Source of the DNA: Curtobacterium sp. 'Ferrero'
Lineage (GTDB): Bacteria; Actinomycetota; Actinomycetes; Actinomycetales; Microbacteriaceae
Assembly (NCBI RefSeq): GCF_002412165.1
Contig: NZ_NXIA01000020.1
Coordinates: forward strand, 1 to 52,566
Direction of reading: 5' to 3'
Length of the DNA: 52,566 nucleotides
The position numbers and the translations under genes are program-made. Within the stretch, counting starts at the first letter, position 1; each line of letters begins with the position of its first letter. The notes under the pieces were generated by a model. It worked only from the letters and a program-made list of their open reading frames with translations, did no database searches and had not been told where the DNA came from. Shown here one piece after another: positions 49,751-52,566 of the stretch.

Positions 49751-50829
49751 CCGCGATGACCGTCGTCGCCGCCGGCGGGTCCGCCTCGTCGGCCGCCGAC
49801 TGGTGGGGCATCTTCTGGCTCGTCGTGCTCCTGCTCGGCAACGCCTACTTCGTCGCCGCCGAGTTCGCGGTGATCTCCGCACGGCGCTCGCAGATCGAGC
49901 CGCGTGCCCAGGAGGGGTCGAAGGCCGCGCAGATGACCCTGTGGGCGATGGAGCACGCCACCCGCATGCTCGCGACCACGCAGCTCGGCATCACCGTGTG
50001 CTCGCTCCTCATCCTGAACGTGTCCGAGCCGGCGATCCACCACCTCCTCGAGGGGCCGCTCCACCTCACCGGCTGGAACGTCGAGGTCATCGGCACCGTC
50101 GCGTTCGTCATCACGCTGCTGCTCGTGTCGTTCCTGCACGTCGTGTTCGGCGAGATGGTGCCGAAGAACATCTCGTTCTCGATGCCGGACCGGGCGGCCC
50201 TGCTCCTCGTCCCGACGCTCTGGTACATCGGGCACGGCCTGCACTGGGTCATCGTCGGGCTCAACGAGGCCGCGAACGGTGTGCTGCGGCTGTTCCGGGT
50301 CGAACCGAAGGACGAGGCCGTCAGCGCGTTCACCGTCGAGGAGGTGCAGACGATCGTCGAGCAGTCCCGCCGCGAGGGCACCCTCGTGGACAACGGCGGC
50401 ACGCTCCGGATGGCGTTCGAGTTCACGGAGAAGCACGTCAAGGACGTCGCGGTGCCGATGGCCGAGCTCGTCACCCTGCCCGAGGACGCCACCCCGGGCG
50501 ACGTCGAACGGGCCGTGGCCCAGCGCGGGTTCTCCCGCTACGTGCTCGTCGCCGAGGACGGCTCCCCCACGGGCTACGTGCACGTGAAGGACGTCATCGA
50601 CCTCCGGCCGGACGAGTACGACGACCCGGTGCCCCCGAAGCGCATCCGGCAGCTCATCTCCCTGTACACGGAGATGGACCTGGAGGACGCCCTCGCGACC
50701 ATGCGCGGCGCCGGTCGGCACGTGGCGCGGGCCTTCGACGCCGAGGGCCGGACGACCGGCGTGCTCTTCCTCGAGGACATCCTCGAGGAACTCGTCGGCG
50801 AGGTCGAGGACGCGACCCGACGCCGCTAG
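49747..50829 (+). CDS. CNNM/CorC family transporter, short paralogue
   Basis: 360 residues. It has the same DUF21 (YFVAAEFAVISARR, TTQLGITVCSLLILNV, FGEMVPKNISF) and CBS pair, but no CorC domain at the end; it stops after FLEDILEELVGEVEDATRRR. The ATGA overlap with the longer paralogue suggests a heteromeric transporter. Tandem long/short pairs are common in actinobacteria. Confidence 0.92.
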   Translation: MTAMTVVAAGGSASSAADWWGIFWLVVLLLGNAYFVAAEFAVISARRSQIEPRAQEGSKAAQMTLWAMEHATRMLATTQLGITVCSLLILNVSEPAIHHLLEGPLHLTGWNVEVIGTVAFVITLLLVSFLHVVFGEMVPKNISFSMPDRAALLLVPTLWYIGHGLHWVIVGLNEAANGVLRLFRVEPKDEAVSAFTVEEVQTIVEQSRREGTLVDNGGTLRMAFEFTEKHVKDVAVPMAELVTLPEDATPGDVERAVAQRGFSRYVLVAEDGSPTGYVHVKDVIDLRPDEYDDPVPPKRIRQLISLYTEMDLEDALATMRGAGRHVARAFDAEGRTTGVLFLEDILEELVGEVEDATRRR

Positions 50830-50843
50830 CCGCACGCAGCAGA

Positions 50844-50887
50844 CGGACGGGAGGCGCGGTGCCCGCTGGCACCGCGCCTCCCGTCCG
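50844..50887. terminator. 20-bp stem hairpin, GGACGGGAGGC family
   Basis: Two 20-nt arms, perfectly complementary, around a 4-nt loop. It follows the CNNM stop by 14 bp. Confidence 0.85.
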
Positions 50888-50953
50888 ACGGTGGTCGCGA
50901 CCACCCCGCCGTCGTGACGGGCTGTCGCCGAACGTCGCGGACCACCCCGCCAG

Positions 50954-51208
50954 AGCGACAGGCTGCCGCCGAACGTCGCCGTCCACCCCGCGAAAGCGAC
51001 AGATCCCCGCCGCGATCAGGCGGCACCCTGTCGCTCTCGCGACGGTGGACGGTCTGGAGGCGCGGTGCAGCCTGGCAGCGCGCCTTCCATCCGACGGTGG
51101 TCGCGACCATCTCGCCAAAGCGACAGGCTGCCGCCGAACGTCGCCGTCCACCCCGCGAAAGCGACAGATCCCCGCCGCGATCAGGCGGCACCCTGTCGCT
51201 CTCGCGAC
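50954..51208. repeat. duplicated intergenic block with an exact 90-bp repeat
   Basis: 50954-51043 and 51119-51208 are identical over 90 bp (start AGCGACAGGCTGCCGCCGAA). Between them 51054-51113 repeats the preceding hairpin and GACGGTGGTCGCGACCA in degenerate form. Each 90-bp copy has a hairpin GCGAAAGCGACAG/CTGTCGCTCTCGC, related to 31214. The 412-bp gap 50830-51241 contains no gene. Confidence 0.95.
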
Positions 51209-51241
51209 GCGCGCGTCGCCGCCCGGCGCCTGCGGCCCGCG

Positions 51242-52566
51242 CTACCAGCTGACGGGCAGGGGCTTGCCCTCCTCGTAGCCGGCCGCCGACTGGATGCCGA
51301 CGAGGGCCCGCTCGTGGAACTCGGCCAGCGACGACGCCCCCGCGTACGTCGCCGAGCTGCGGATGCCCGTGGTGATCATGTCGAGCAGGTCCTCGACGCT
51401 CGGCCGCTCCGGGTCGAGGTAGATCGTGGAGGACGAGATGCCCTCGGCGAAGAGCGCCTTGCGTGCCCGCTCGTACGGGTCGAGCCGCTCGAACCGCTCC
51501 CGCACGGCCTTGGCGGAGGCCATGCCCCAGCTCTCCTTGTAGGCCTTGCCAGCGGCGTCGCGCCGGAGGACGCCCGGCGCCTCGAGCGTCCCCGCGAACC
51601 ACGAGCCGATCATCACGGCAGAGGCCCCCGCTGCGAGGGCGAGCGCGACGTCGCGCGGGTACCGCACGCCGCCGTCGGCCCAGACGTGCGCACCGAGCGA
51701 CTTCGCCGCCGCGGCGGTCTCGAGGACGGCCGAGAACTGCGGACGACCGACCGCGGTCATCATGCGGGTGGTGCACATCGCACCCGGACCGACACCGACC
51801 TTGATGATCGACGCGCCGGCGCCGACCAGGTGCGCCACGGCGTCGGCGGTGACGACGTTGCCGGCGACGAGCGGGATGCCGAGGTCGAGCGAGGCGACGG
51901 TGTCGAGGGCACGGAGCATGCCCTCCTGGTGGCCGTGCGCGGTGTCGAGCACGAGCACGTCGACGCCCGCGGCCACGAGCGCCTTCGCCTTCGCCGCGAC
52001 GTCCCCGTTGATGCCGAGCGCCGCCGCGACCCGGAGCCGACCGTCGCGGTCGACGGCCGGCGTGTAGATGTCGGACCGGATCGCGCTCGTGGGGCTCGTC
52101 GTGCCGACGACGCGGCCGTGCCGGGTCACCGGTGCGAAGTCGACCTCCGCCGCCGTCAGCACGTCGTACACGTGCCGCGGGGTGCCGGCGTCCTCCGCGT
52201 CGATCGCGGTCGAGGCGCCGTGCAGCAGGTCGCCGAGGGTCGCGTCGGGGCCCGCGGTGCCGAGCCGGGTGGCCGGGACACACCCGAGGTACTCGCCCGC
52301 ACCGTCGCGGACGACCACGCCGCGCCCGGCGACCGGGAGCAGCTGCTCGAGCGCCTCGGCGACGGTGGTGTCCGCGCCGAGGTCGTAGGCGGTGTCGAAG
52401 TCGACCGGCTGGTCCTTGACCCACCGGATCGCCGCGTCGAGGTCCTGCAGGTGCATGTCCTGCGGGAGGACACCGAGGCCGCCGCGCCGGGCGAGGGTGG
52501 CCGCGAGCCGGGGCCCGGTGACCGAGTTCATGTTCGCGCTGACGATCGGGATCGTCGCCCCGGAAC
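51242..52566 (-). CDS. GuaB1-type IMP dehydrogenase-related protein, 5' end outside window
   Basis: More than 440 residues are visible and the frame is open to the window edge. It resembles actinobacterial GuaB1, reported as GMP reductase: IVSANMNSVTGPRLAATLARRGG, two CBS domains (about 50-170 of the visible part), VLDTAHGHQEGM, and GVGPGAMCTTRMMTAVGRPQF with the catalytic Cys. WADGGVRYPRDVALALAAGASAVMIGSWFAGT is the phosphate-binding region. It is distinct from the main GuaB because of the short loop after the Cys. An ATG at 52531 is internal. Confidence 0.9.
   Translation of the reverse strand, partial: SGATIPIVSANMNSVTGPRLAATLARRGGLGVLPQDMHLQDLDAAIRWVKDQPVDFDTAYDLGADTTVAEALEQLLPVAGRGVVVRDGAGEYLGCVPATRLGTAGPDATLGDLLHGASTAIDAEDAGTPRHVYDVLTAAEVDFAPVTRHGRVVGTTSPTSAIRSDIYTPAVDRDGRLRVAAALGINGDVAAKAKALVAAGVDVLVLDTAHGHQEGMLRALDTVASLDLGIPLVAGNVVTADAVAHLVGAGASIIKVGVGPGAMCTTRMMTAVGRPQFSAVLETAAAAKSLGAHVWADGGVRYPRDVALALAAGASAVMIGSWFAGTLEAPGVLRRDAAGKAYKESWGMASAKAVRERFERLDPYERARKALFAEGISSSTIYLDPERPSVEDLLDMITTGIRSSATYAGASSLAEFHERALVGIQSAAGYEEGKPLPVSW

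Noticed and set aside
1..52566. tRNA or rRNA genes
   Set aside because: I saw no cloverleaf with conserved TTCRANNC or rRNA segments, although without a covariance search a tRNA could be missed.

Overview
The window is high-GC actinobacterial DNA. Tightly coupled genes with GTGA/ATGA overlaps, many starts preceded directly by a TAnnnT box, a GuaB1-type IMP dehydrogenase relative, paired CNNM/CorC proteins and a GT-C mannosyltransferase-like protein together suggest Microbacteriaceae. Curtobacterium or a close relative is my best guess; this is inference from gene content, not a database match.

Layout. 1-1640: two ATPases of a peptide/nickel-type ABC importer. 1641-1967: a tandem intergenic repeat. 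1968-4006: an amidase and a divergent exported protein sharing a very compact promoter region. 4.0-20 kb: an accessory-looking region of mixed, lower-GC genes. It holds a glyoxalase/GNAT pair, a PAP2-histidine kinase-response regulator operon, a GT39-like glycosyltransferase, a DUF2127-DedA-PAP2-MFS operon, a metal-associated set (DUF305, DUF6153-like, DUF4396) with a CsoR-like operator, an extra signal peptidase I, a GrpB protein, several 36-42-residue single-helix peptides, and a Schlafen-type AlbA_2 protein. 20.4-21 kb holds a gene broken by an in-frame TGA.

21.2-35.4 kb: a RibD-like reductase, a HIT protein, an ABC-F ATPase, a secreted GH43-like glycosidase, the gluconate genes (gntK, gntP and a divergent GntR regulator), a PAT-like acetyltransferase, uracil-DNA glycosylase, an S51-like peptidase, a phosphoribosyltransferase, an SDR and an acyltransferase. 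35.6-38.5 kb: metY and metX, for direct sulfhydrylation of acetylhomoserine, separated by long palindromes. 38.6-41.9 kb: a DesK/NarL-type two-component set with a third membrane protein. 42-52.6 kb: an MFS exporter, a zinc ribbon, a thiamine-binding-like protein, a GT87-like transferase, NAD(P)HX dehydratase, a HAD hydrolase, an OYE oxidoreductase, two CNNM/CorC transporters behind a proline/acid-rich leader ORF, and GuaB1 (cut by the window end).

How it fits together. A 17-bp motif occurs upstream of the PAP2-kinase-regulator operon, in the divergent GT39 / DUF2127-DedA-PAP2-MFS promoter region, and upstream of the DUF6458 gene. I read this as one envelope-lipid regulon controlled by the response regulator at 7731-8396. 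A second 16-bp motif, CGATCGGTCACCGRAC, precedes four minus-strand genes of the accessory region. Many intergenic spaces carry strong hairpins and repeats, some of them belonging to shared families.
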